Source: Noviherbaspirillum sp. (GTDB lineage Bacteria > Pseudomonadota > Gammaproteobacteria > Burkholderiales > Burkholderiaceae). From it: DNA of 10,330 bases. Each line of letters opens with the position of its first letter. Position 1 is the stretch's first letter. This document shows positions 1-5,731 of this stretch, piece after piece. The stretch spans positions 1 to 10,330 of the forward strand of contig JAQGLQ010000539.1 in assembly GCA_028292785.1 (NCBI GenBank), given 5' to 3'. The translations under genes and the position numbers were made by a program. The notes beneath the pieces were generated by a model that was given only the letters and a program-made list of their open reading frames with translations, was not told the origin of the DNA and did not search any database.

Positions 1-939
1 ATCAAACGTGCGTCGCATGGCTCCGGATGGGGCAGGAGGCGCGGCGCCGGACACTATTACCGCACGCTGGTCGAAACATGCCCAGACGCCATCCTGATCC
101 AGCACGACGGCAGGTTCAGTTTCGCCAATCGCGCGGCGGCCGATTTGCTCGGCGTTACCGATGCCGGACAGCTCATTGGCGGATCAATGCACGACTTTAT
201 TGAAGCCGAGCGGCGCGCTGATATGCATTGGGTAAATACCCCCGGCGCCACAATGTGGCGCAAGGAGGCAACGATACGCCGTTTCGATGGCGGGGTGCTC
301 CATGTCGACATCCATGCAGCGCCCTTCATGCATCGGGAGCGCACTGCCGTCATGCTGACGCTGCGCGATATCACGGCGCTCAAGCAATCGGCGGAAGAGC
401 TGGCTTATCTTGCCCACTATGATGCGCTGACCGGCTTGCCGAACCGGACCCTGTTTCATCAGCGGCTCGATCATGCGCTGCGCATCGCTGCGCGACCGGG
501 CCGTTCGCTGGAGATTCTGTTTCTCGACCTGGACCGCTTCAAGGAAATCAACGACACGCTCGGCCATGCCGTCGGCGACCTGGTGCTGAAAGAAACCGCG
601 CAACGCCTGCAAGCCATCCTGCGCGAGTCCGATACCGTCGCCCGGCTGGGCGGCGATGAGTTTGTCGTGCTGGTCGAGAACGTCGACGAGCCGCATCGCG
701 GCGGCACCATCGCCGCCAAGATACTGGCGGCGATGGTGCCGCCGCTGACGAGCGGTGCGCATACGCTGCGCATTGCAACCAGCATAGGCATCAGCCATTC
801 TCCTGCCGACGGCGTCGATGCCGATACGCTGCTGAAGAAAGCCGACATGGCGATGTACCGGGTGAAACAGTCCGGACGTAATGGGTATTGCTATTATTCG
901 GATGAAATCGACACATCCGCAGGATACGAAAAGATTTGA
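1..939 (+). CDS. PAS-GGDEF diguanylate cyclase, 5'-truncated by the window edge
   Basis: The protein is predicted to make cyclic di-GMP from two GTP, with a PAS sensor controlling a C-terminal cyclase domain. The frame is open from base 1 to the TGA at 937-939 (312 codons), so the true start lies outside the window. The TTG at 145 is not a credible start because it falls inside the PAS fold. Counting from base 1, PAS sequence runs from about residue 19 (RTLVETCPDAILI) to about 125, ending in the usual LRDITALK linker. The GGDEF domain starts near DALTGLPNR (141-149), has FLDLDRFKEIND, and carries an intact GGDEF active site at 217-221. An RESD motif at 208-211, five residues earlier, matches the inhibitory I-site (RxxD). 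There is no EAL domain; the protein stops just after the cyclase. The first 17 or so residues are oddly basic and glycine-rich, so a frameshift near the window edge cannot be excluded. The 3' end overlaps the convergent gene by 46 bp. Confidence 0.95.
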   Translation: MKRASHGSGWGRRRGAGHYYRTLVETCPDAILIQHDGRFSFANRAAADLLGVTDAGQLIGGSMHDFIEAERRADMHWVNTPGATMWRKEATIRRFDGGVLHVDIHAAPFMHRERTAVMLTLRDITALKQSAEELAYLAHYDALTGLPNRTLFHQRLDHALRIAARPGRSLEILFLDLDRFKEINDTLGHAVGDLVLKETAQRLQAILRESDTVARLGGDEFVVLVENVDEPHRGGTIAAKILAAMVPPLTSGAHTLRIATSIGISHSPADGVDADTLLKKADMAMYRVKQSGRNGYCYYSDEIDTSAGYEKI

Positions 940-1703
940 CGTCGTTCCGCGTTCCTGCACATAGCGGCAAACGAGGCCTTGGTCATCGCCTCGCGCTGCG
1001 TAGCCAGCGTCGCGATCAGCGCCTGGCAATGCCGCACGATGTCGGGATGGGCCGCATCGGTCGGATGCAGGCTCAACCTGACCAGCGGCGCTTCGTTGAG
1101 GGCGTGGCCAAGCATGGAATTCCACGCGCGCGACATCTGCCGGCGCCAGCGGCTGCGCACGGTATATACCATGCTGCGGCTGGCGAGTGACCGGCGCTCC
1201 GGCAGAAAATAAAACCGCCGCATCGTGGTCGTATAGGTAAACGGAAAATCCGCGAGCGCTTTCCATGCGCCCGACCCGAGCAGCCATGCGGGCGCGACAA
1301 AACCTTGCACCGGCCAGCCGCGCTGCGCAAACCATGCCAGGCCAAGTTCGATCCGGCGCCGCGCCTCCGCCTCGCCAATCGCATAGAACTCCCCTTCACC
1401 GCGGGTGTACACCTGCCGGGTGAAGCGGTCTCGCCATGTGTCCGGCGGGGCCGCTTCATCGAGATGGGTATAACCGTGCAACACCAGTTCGTCGCCACAG
1501 CCGAGGCGATGCTCGAGCTGCGCCTCATACCCGGCGTTATCGGCAGCGGCATGGCGATGGTATGCGGGCACCACGAGCAGGCTCACGGGAATTGGCGCAA
1601 CCGCATGGATCGCGTCGAGCAGGCGCCGGCATTGGGGCCAGGTCTCCGGCGCCACGTCATGCACGGAAACGCAAAGCGCGCGCGCCGGTTCAGTCGGGCG
1701 CAT
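894..1703 (-). CDS. DUF2334 polysaccharide-deacetylase-like protein
   Basis: This 269-residue protein belongs to the NodB-like carbohydrate esterase superfamily, DUF2334 branch. Such proteins are expected to remove N-acetyl or similar acyl groups from a sugar; the substrate here is unknown. Family landmarks are visible in order: SVHDVAPETW with His15-Asp16 (motif 1, base and metal), LHGYTH with His76 and His80 (metal-binding motif 2), GFVAPAW (134-140, motif 3) and LSLHPTD with His213 (late catalytic motif). There is no signal peptide, so it probably acts in the cytoplasm on a precursor. The ATG at 1703 is preceded by GGAAGG (1709-1714) at 5-nt spacing and lies 14 bp inside the upstream glycosyltransferase gene, which implies translational coupling. 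The pairing suggests that the glycosyltransferase attaches a sugar and this protein deacylates it, but that is inference. The stop at 894-896 lies within the opposing GGDEF gene. Confidence 0.92.
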   Translation of the reverse strand: MRPTEPARALCVSVHDVAPETWPQCRRLLDAIHAVAPIPVSLLVVPAYHRHAAADNAGYEAQLEHRLGCGDELVLHGYTHLDEAAPPDTWRDRFTRQVYTRGEGEFYAIGEAEARRRIELGLAWFAQRGWPVQGFVAPAWLLGSGAWKALADFPFTYTTTMRRFYFLPERRSLASRSMVYTVRSRWRRQMSRAWNSMLGHALNEAPLVRLSLHPTDAAHPDIVRHCQALIATLATQREAMTKASFAAMCRNAERRQIFSYPADVSISSE

Positions 1704-2892
1704 ACAGGCCTTCCGCTTGCGAACGCACCTGCGGCTGCGCGCTGAGCAGCGCGTTGTAGTGCCCCATCAGCTGTACCATGATGCTGTTCCAGTCGTAGCG
1801 CTCCACGGTCTTGCGGCGCGCGTTCAGACCGAGCGCGGCGCGATCGGCGTCATAGATGCCGCTGATTCCCTCGGCGAGCGCGGCCGCGCTGCCGGGCCGC
1901 ACCAGCACGCCGGTGTCGCCGTCGACCAGCTCGGCGATGCCGCCGGCGGCCACGCCAACCACCGGGATGCCGCAGGCCATGGCTTCGAGCGCCACCAGAC
2001 CGAAGGTTTCCTGATCGCCCGGATGGACCAGGACGTCGCAGCTTGCGATGAGCTGGGCGAGCAAGGACGCATCATGCTGAAAGCGCAGATAGGTAACGCG
2101 TTCCGAGCGCGGCAGGTCCGCGCCGCTGCCTATCATGAGGAGATGATAGGGCGCTCCCAGGCGCTGCATTGCTTCCAGCAGCAGATGAAGCTTTTTCTCC
2201 CGGGTGAAGCGCCCCGCGTACACCAGCAGACGCGCATCAGGCGGCAGGCCGAGCCGCTCGCGCAGGCCGGCATCCCGTTGCTCGGGACGGAATGTCCGCG
2301 TATCCACGCCAAGCGGCTGGCAGCGTACCTGCCTTATGCCCATCTCGCGCAGCCGTTGCGCCATGACGCGGCTGGGCGCCAGCACCAGATCGAAACGGCG
2401 ATACAGATTCCTCGTATACCGGATCGCAAAGCGGCGGGCATGCGCGCCGAATCGATGCGCGATCAGTTGCGGCAGATCGGAATGGCAGAATGCCAGGACG
2501 GGAATATCGAGACTGCGCTTCACGCGCAGTGCGGCCCAGGCAAACTGGTAGGGATCTCCCACTTCGACCAGATCGGGTTGCAGTTCCTCGATTTTCTGCG
2601 CAGCGATGCGGGTCGACCACGGCATGCGATAACCGCCGGGGCAGGGAATCGCGACTCCGGGCACGCCGACGAATCCGGCCGCGCCGCTTCCGTCAATGGC
2701 GGAAGGCGCGACGATGGCATGCCGGCAGTTGCCGCGCTTCGCGAGCCACTGCGCCTTGGCGTTGAGATAGGTGTGCACGCCCCCGCTATCCCCCACGTAG
2801 AACATCGTGACATCGACGAGGCGCAATTTGACTTTCGACCAGGTTGAGAAATTGTGTTGGGAAACGTTGCGTTTGCAATCCGTATTCTGCAA
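1690..2892 (-). CDS. Family-4 (GT-B fold) glycosyltransferase
   Basis: A retaining GT4-type glycosyltransferase that would move a sugar from a nucleotide donor to a lipid or glycan acceptor. From the start used here it has 400 residues. The N-terminal domain begins RLVDVTMFY and has the glycine-rich acceptor loop DSGGVHTYL (35-43). FCHSDLP (135-141) follows, the donor-binding GRFTREKK is at 227-234, and the catalytic EX7E motif is E295-TFGLVAL-E303. Overall it resembles bacterial mannosyl- or glucosyltransferases of the MgtA/PimB kind; donor and acceptor cannot be told from sequence. The start is uncertain: TTG at 2892 has no clear ribosome binding site, and an in-frame TTG at 2826 would begin right at LRLVDVTMFY, the usual family start. 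An ATG at 2805 would cut into the fold. The gene begins 42 bp after the methyltransferase stop and overlaps the deacetylase gene by 14 bp, so it sits mid-operon. Confidence 0.9.
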   Translation of the reverse strand: MQNTDCKRNVSQHNFSTWSKVKLRLVDVTMFYVGDSGGVHTYLNAKAQWLAKRGNCRHAIVAPSAIDGSGAAGFVGVPGVAIPCPGGYRMPWSTRIAAQKIEELQPDLVEVGDPYQFAWAALRVKRSLDIPVLAFCHSDLPQLIAHRFGAHARRFAIRYTRNLYRRFDLVLAPSRVMAQRLREMGIRQVRCQPLGVDTRTFRPEQRDAGLRERLGLPPDARLLVYAGRFTREKKLHLLLEAMQRLGAPYHLLMIGSGADLPRSERVTYLRFQHDASLLAQLIASCDVLVHPGDQETFGLVALEAMACGIPVVGVAAGGIAELVDGDTGVLVRPGSAAALAEGISGIYDADRAALGLNARRKTVERYDWNSIMVQLMGHYNALLSAQPQVRSQAEGLYAPD

Positions 2893-2934
2893 ACGTAGCC
2901 GAAATGAGTACGCCGCGGATTGACCTGTCTCAAC

Positions 2935-3537
2935 TTAAATCGCCGATGCGCGCCGCCACACCAGCAGGCGATTATTCGACGGCATGGCATTATCGGATTG
3001 CAGCCGCAGTCCCTGTACGGCGGCGAGCACATTCAGCGCTTCGAAATCGCGTATGCCCATGTGGGGAGCCAGCGCCTTCAGGGAAGCATCGAATCCGGCA
3101 TTGCTGTCGCTGGTGAATTTTCCGCCGTAGTTGAACGGACCATAGATGCATACCACTCCGCCCGAAGGCAATATGCGTCCGATTCCGGCGAACATCGACT
3201 GCACTTCATGCCAAGCCATGATGTGGCAGGTATTCGCGGTGAATACCGCATCGTAAGGACCGTCGGGCCATTCCTTGGATGCGACATCCAGCGCCAGGGG
3301 CCCCAGCACGTTCAACGCGCGCGATTCGCGCTGCCAGGCGATGATGCTCGCATGATTCTGCGGCAGGTCGCTGGTCTGCCAGGTCAGATGCGGAAGCTGG
3401 GCGCCGAAATATACTGCGTGCTGGCCGGTGCCGCTGCCTATTTCGAGAACCCGATGGCTGTCGGCAAACGCTTCGCGCAGGATCGCCAGGATGGGCCCGC
3501 GGTTACGTTCGCATGCGGCGGAAAACTGCTTGGTCAT
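2935..3537 (-). CDS. DUF938 family SAM-dependent methyltransferase (METTL26-like)
   Basis: This 200-residue class I methyltransferase matches the DUF938 family, whose animal member is METTL26. The family's substrate is not established. Visible landmarks are the N-terminal SAACERNRGPIL (6-17, the family signature SxxxERNxxPIL), the SAM-binding glycine motif LEIGSGTGQH (31-40), and WQTSDLPQN (53-61), where an acidic residue would contact SAM. Further on are the ANTCHIMAW segment (101-109) and YGPFNYGG (132-139). The open frame extends upstream to 3624, but ATG 3537 is preferred. It gives the normal family length and starts right before the conserved block, and a modest GAAGA motif lies just upstream; the extension would overlap the preceding gene and is not conserved-looking. 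It sits 50 bp after the Mut7-C gene and 42 bp before the glycosyltransferase, on the same strand. It may be a housekeeping passenger of the operon rather than part of glycan synthesis. Confidence 0.92.
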   Translation of the reverse strand: MTKQFSAACERNRGPILAILREAFADSHRVLEIGSGTGQHAVYFGAQLPHLTWQTSDLPQNHASIIAWQRESRALNVLGPLALDVASKEWPDGPYDAVFTANTCHIMAWHEVQSMFAGIGRILPSGGVVCIYGPFNYGGKFTSDSNAGFDASLKALAPHMGIRDFEALNVLAAVQGLRLQSDNAMPSNNRLLVWRRASAI

Positions 3538-3587
3538 GATGTCTTCACGAAACTGATTAAAACCGAAGCTTAACCGACGTAACGCCA

Positions 3588-4406
3588 TCAAGCAGCGGCA
3601 CCGCCGCCATACCTTGCCTGGCAAAGCTCAAGCATGTCGGCGATGCGCTGCCGCATGCGCGTGACATGCGAGCCTTCCCAATAGACCCGCGCGCAGGCGT
3701 CGCACTCAAGAAAGCGGTCATAGATCCGGTGGCTGTGATAAGGCACGCGGTCAGCCACTTCGTCTTTTTCGACATGGCGCAGCAAGCCGTTGCAGTTGAG
3801 GCATCGGCTGAGCGCGCAGGCGCAATCGTTCAGATCGAAGCGCGCGACGACTTCGACGACCTGGCAATCGGATGCGACCGAGTGCAGATAACAGCCGCGC
3901 ACAATCTCTTTTCTGATCAACAGGTCGCGGTCGCGCGTGAGCACGATGCGTTCCTCCGCCACGGCGATACGCGCGATTTCGGCATCGCTGTAATCGTTGC
4001 GGTACACGACATCGAACCCGAGCATGCGCAGGTTTTTCGCCAGTTGGCCGAGATGGGCGTCGGCGATGAATTTCACTTCTCGCGGCGGTGCGACGCGCAC
4101 CCTGGTCAGGTCCGTGATATCCAGCGTGCTGAAATACGGATAGACGCTTACCCGCATGCCCTCATGCAGCCGGAAGGAAAAATCCACCGATTCGCCATCC
4201 GCAAGAATCAGTCCGACCTCGGTGTGCGGCACGCCCAGCACTTCGATCATGTGCTTGACCGTGGCATCGCGCGAAAGCGGATAGCCAAAACTGCATTGAC
4301 GATGAGATGGCGAAAGGAATCGATTCAGTTCCGCATAAAAGCGGAATTCGACCGATTCCGTGACACGGCGCTCGTCGCAGCCGCGGTCGGTCACCGCCGC
4401 CATCAC
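3588..4406 (-). CDS. Mut7-C RNase domain protein with N-terminal ubiquitin-like domain
   Basis: A 272-residue protein of the Mut7-C family, which has a PIN-like nuclease fold and is named after the C-terminal region of the animal exonuclease Mut-7. The bacterial role is unknown, though RNA cleavage or processing is presumed. Residues about 17-95 form a ThiS/MoaD-like ubiquitin fold (VEFRFYAELNRFL, then DGESVDFSFRLHEGMRVSVYP) as seen in two-domain family members. No C-terminal GG tail is expected, since this domain is N-terminal. The nuclease half begins FIADAHLGQLAKNLRMLGFD (113-132; Asp116 a likely metal ligand), followed by Asp141 and LTRDRDLL (156-163). A zinc-ribbon-like pair, CLNC (202-205) and CDAC (235-238), closes the domain. 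The GTG at 4406 is chosen over the adjoining ATG at 4403 because GGAGGG lies 9 nt before it. This is the first gene of the leftward operon. Confidence 0.93.
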   Translation of the reverse strand: MMAAVTDRGCDERRVTESVEFRFYAELNRFLSPSHRQCSFGYPLSRDATVKHMIEVLGVPHTEVGLILADGESVDFSFRLHEGMRVSVYPYFSTLDITDLTRVRVAPPREVKFIADAHLGQLAKNLRMLGFDVVYRNDYSDAEIARIAVAEERIVLTRDRDLLIRKEIVRGCYLHSVASDCQVVEVVARFDLNDCACALSRCLNCNGLLRHVEKDEVADRVPYHSHRIYDRFLECDACARVYWEGSHVTRMRQRIADMLELCQARYGGGAAA

Positions 4407-4415
4407 GTACCCGAT

Positions 4416-4421
4416 CCCTCC
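4416..4421 (-). promoter_or_regulatory. Ribosome binding site of the Mut7-C gene
   Basis: On the minus strand this reads GGAGGG, a strong Shine-Dalgarno match. It lies 9 nt ahead of GTG 4406 and 12 nt ahead of ATG 4403, so it favours the GTG as the initiation codon of the Mut7-C gene. Confidence 0.65.
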
Positions 4422-4558
4422 GGCGGCGTGCCGGAAATCCTTCCGGATTCGCTCACCGGCGTGGACGAGATGCGTGGTTCCGGTCGGATGACGAGCATGG
4501 CACCCCTGGGTTCTTCCACGGTTGAAGTCACATGTTTTTTAGGCGCAAAATCCCTTTT

Positions 4559-4586
4559 ATTGTAGGTAACCATGCGCCGAATTCAA
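4559..4586 (-). promoter_or_regulatory. Candidate sigma70 promoter for the Mut7-C operon
   Basis: Read on the minus strand, TTGAAT (4586-4581) serves as the -35 and TACAAT (4564-4559) as the -10, with a 16-bp spacer. The -10 matches the TATAAT consensus at 5 of 6 positions and the -35 matches TTGACA at 4 of 6. The start point would be near 4552, leaving a leader of about 145 nt before GTG 4406. The FNR-type box would then be centred about 66 bp upstream of the start point. This is a pattern match only. Confidence 0.5.
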
Positions 4587-4609
4587 GCCGGGCCGAAACA
4601 GCGGAAACG

Positions 4610-4627
4610 GTTTGATGTGGATCAAAC
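4610..4627 (+). promoter_or_regulatory. FNR/ANR-type operator
   Basis: The sequence GTTTGATGTGGATCAAAC contains TTGAT-N4-ATCAA, an exact match to the binding site of FNR/ANR/DNR-type oxygen- or NO-responsive regulators of the CRP-FNR family. The two arms are perfect 7-bp inverted repeats (4610-4616 and 4621-4627) centred at 4618.5. It lies 118 bp before the stress-protein start. A class II promoter with the box at -41.5 would start near 4660, although the -10 there is poor; GACTAT at 4663-4668 is an alternative -10. Its downstream genes, a universal stress protein and a high-affinity bd-type oxidase, are classic targets of such regulators, which supports function. Confidence 0.8.
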
Positions 4628-4745
4628 TTTCGTACGCGCACCGGAGAGTAGGCCGCACTGCAGACTATGGTGTTACGGGCGCCGCTGTTTTGGCGCTGCG
4701 ATCCGTCATGCCTGCGCCAACCACGCGAGCCCGAGGAGCACACCA

Positions 4746-5585
4746 ATGTCCTACAAGACCGTCCTGGTGCACGTGGACGAATCGGAACATGCGCGAGGGC
4801 GCATCAGGCTCGCGGCCGCGGTCGCCATGACCGAGAACGCGCATCTCATCGGCACCGCGATGACCGGCGCATCGCGCTATATACAACGCACCAGCATGCT
4901 GGCCGAACTCGATCCCAACTTCGCGGTACACCTCGAATTCCTGCGCAAGCGCGCCAACCGGGGGCTGGAAGAGTTCGAAAAGACCGCGCTCAAGCTCGGC
5001 CTGCCTTCCTTCGAGAAGCGGCTCGTCGATGACGAAGCCGGCGGCGGCATCTGCCTGCAGGCCCGCTATTGCGACCTGATCGTGATCGGCCAGATCGACC
5101 CGCAGGAGACCGCGCCGATCGTGATGCCGGACTTTCCCCAGTACGTCGTGCTCAACTCGGGACGTCCGGTATTGATCGTTCCCTATGGCGGCCACTTCGA
5201 AAACATCGGAAACCGGGTGCTGATCGCATGGGATGCGAGCATGGCCGCTACCCGCACCATCACCAATGCGCTTCCCTTGCTCAAGCATGCGCAGATCGTC
5301 GACGTCGTGGTCTTCAATCCGCATGCCCAGCCCCAGGCTCACGGCGCGGCCCCGGGTTCGGACGTGGCCTTGTACCTTGCCCGGCACAACATCAAGGTCA
5401 ACGTGCTGCAGCGCACGACGGACCGCGATATCGGCGCTGCCCTGTTGTCTCTGGCCACCGACATGAACTCGGACCTGCTGGTCATGGGCGGTTACGGGCA
5501 CTCGCGGTTCCGGGAAATACTATTGGGCGGCGTGACCCGCACGGTACTGGAAACGATGACGGTTCCCATCCTGATGTCGCATTGA
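4746..5585 (+). CDS. Tandem-domain universal stress protein
   Basis: A 279-residue cytoplasmic UspA-superfamily protein made of two Usp folds, as in UspE-like proteins. These proteins help cells survive stress such as oxygen limitation; the mechanism is not settled. The first fold begins MSYKTVLVHVDES and ends near PVLIVPYG (141-148). It lacks the glycine-rich nucleotide loop and is probably degenerate. The second begins NRVLIAWDAS (156-165) and ends LETMTVPILMSH. It keeps the ATP-binding pattern G-2X-G-9X-G at Gly248, Gly251 and Gly261, but with glycine instead of Ser/Thr at 262, a common variant (LLGGVTR). The start at 4746 is set by GAGGAG at 4733-4738 with 7-nt spacing; the open frame continues upstream to 4572 without support. 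An FNR-type box lies upstream and the cytochrome bd genes follow by 146 bp, suggesting one oxygen-regulated unit. Confidence 0.93.
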   Translation: MSYKTVLVHVDESEHARGRIRLAAAVAMTENAHLIGTAMTGASRYIQRTSMLAELDPNFAVHLEFLRKRANRGLEEFEKTALKLGLPSFEKRLVDDEAGGGICLQARYCDLIVIGQIDPQETAPIVMPDFPQYVVLNSGRPVLIVPYGGHFENIGNRVLIAWDASMAATRTITNALPLLKHAQIVDVVVFNPHAQPQAHGAAPGSDVALYLARHNIKVNVLQRTTDRDIGAALLSLATDMNSDLLVMGGYGHSRFREILLGGVTRTVLETMTVPILMSH

Positions 5586-5597
5586 CCATTGATGAAA

Positions 5598-5617
5598 GCG
5601 CAATCATGAGATTGCGC
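5598..5617 (+). other. Perfect hairpin between usp and cydA
   Basis: GCGCAATC and GATTGCGC form a perfect 8-bp stem around the 4-nt loop ATGA, starting 12 nt after the stress-protein stop. No T-run follows, so it is a poor intrinsic terminator. It may be an mRNA-stability or processing element, or a partial attenuator that sets the ratio of stress protein to oxidase. The right arm also contains the 10-bp self-palindrome ATTGCGCAAT (5611-5620). Confidence 0.5.
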
Positions 5618-5721
5618 AATAGCATGCGGTTGAACATTTCGGTTACTGCCCCGGTCGAACTGCCGGATGCCGCGGTCGGCCGGCGGCTGGGCTCATGGCA
5701 CGCAAATGCAGACCAATCTTC

Positions 5722-5726
5722 GGAGA
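5722..5726 (+). promoter_or_regulatory. Ribosome binding site that fixes the cydA start
   Basis: GGAGA lies 5 nt before ATG 5732. The cydA frame stays open far upstream (for example ATG 5606 is in frame), but only 5732 has a Shine-Dalgarno match, and it gives the short N-terminus typical of CioA before its first membrane helix. Confidence 0.6.
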
Positions 5727-5731
5727 CCGTG

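Larger units (their letters stand above)
4407..4745. other. Divergent intergenic region with regulatory elements
   Basis: These 339 bp separate the leftward Mut7-C operon from the rightward usp-cydAB-GST operon and hold no convincing gene. The open frames here lack ribosome binding sites and look like no known family. The rightward frame from 4572 is only an upstream extension of the stress-protein gene, whose real start is at 4746. The region contains the Mut7-C ribosome binding site, a leftward sigma70-like promoter (4559-4586) and an FNR-type palindrome (4610-4627). The stretch 4531-4563 is clearly AT-richer than its surroundings, as expected for promoter DNA. Confidence 0.7.

Noticed and set aside
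184..1335. Long minus-strand open frame opposite the PAS-GGDEF gene
   Set aside because: It is antisense to clear cyclase motifs and to the start of the deacetylase frame, has a composition typical of GC-rich shadow frames, and shows no family resemblance.
3666..4565. 299-codon plus-strand frame opposite the Mut7-C gene
   Set aside because: The opposite strand encodes a well-supported nuclease with a strong ribosome binding site; this frame has no domain or start signal.
4665..5501. 278-codon minus-strand frame opposite the universal stress protein
   Set aside because: Shadow of a high-GC coding sequence; His/Gln/Arg-rich, with no recognisable motif.
5606..5731. N-terminal extension of cydA from an in-frame ATG at 5606
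   Set aside because: No ribosome binding site, it begins inside a hairpin, and family members start just before the LLARIQFAF helix, which fits ATG 5732.
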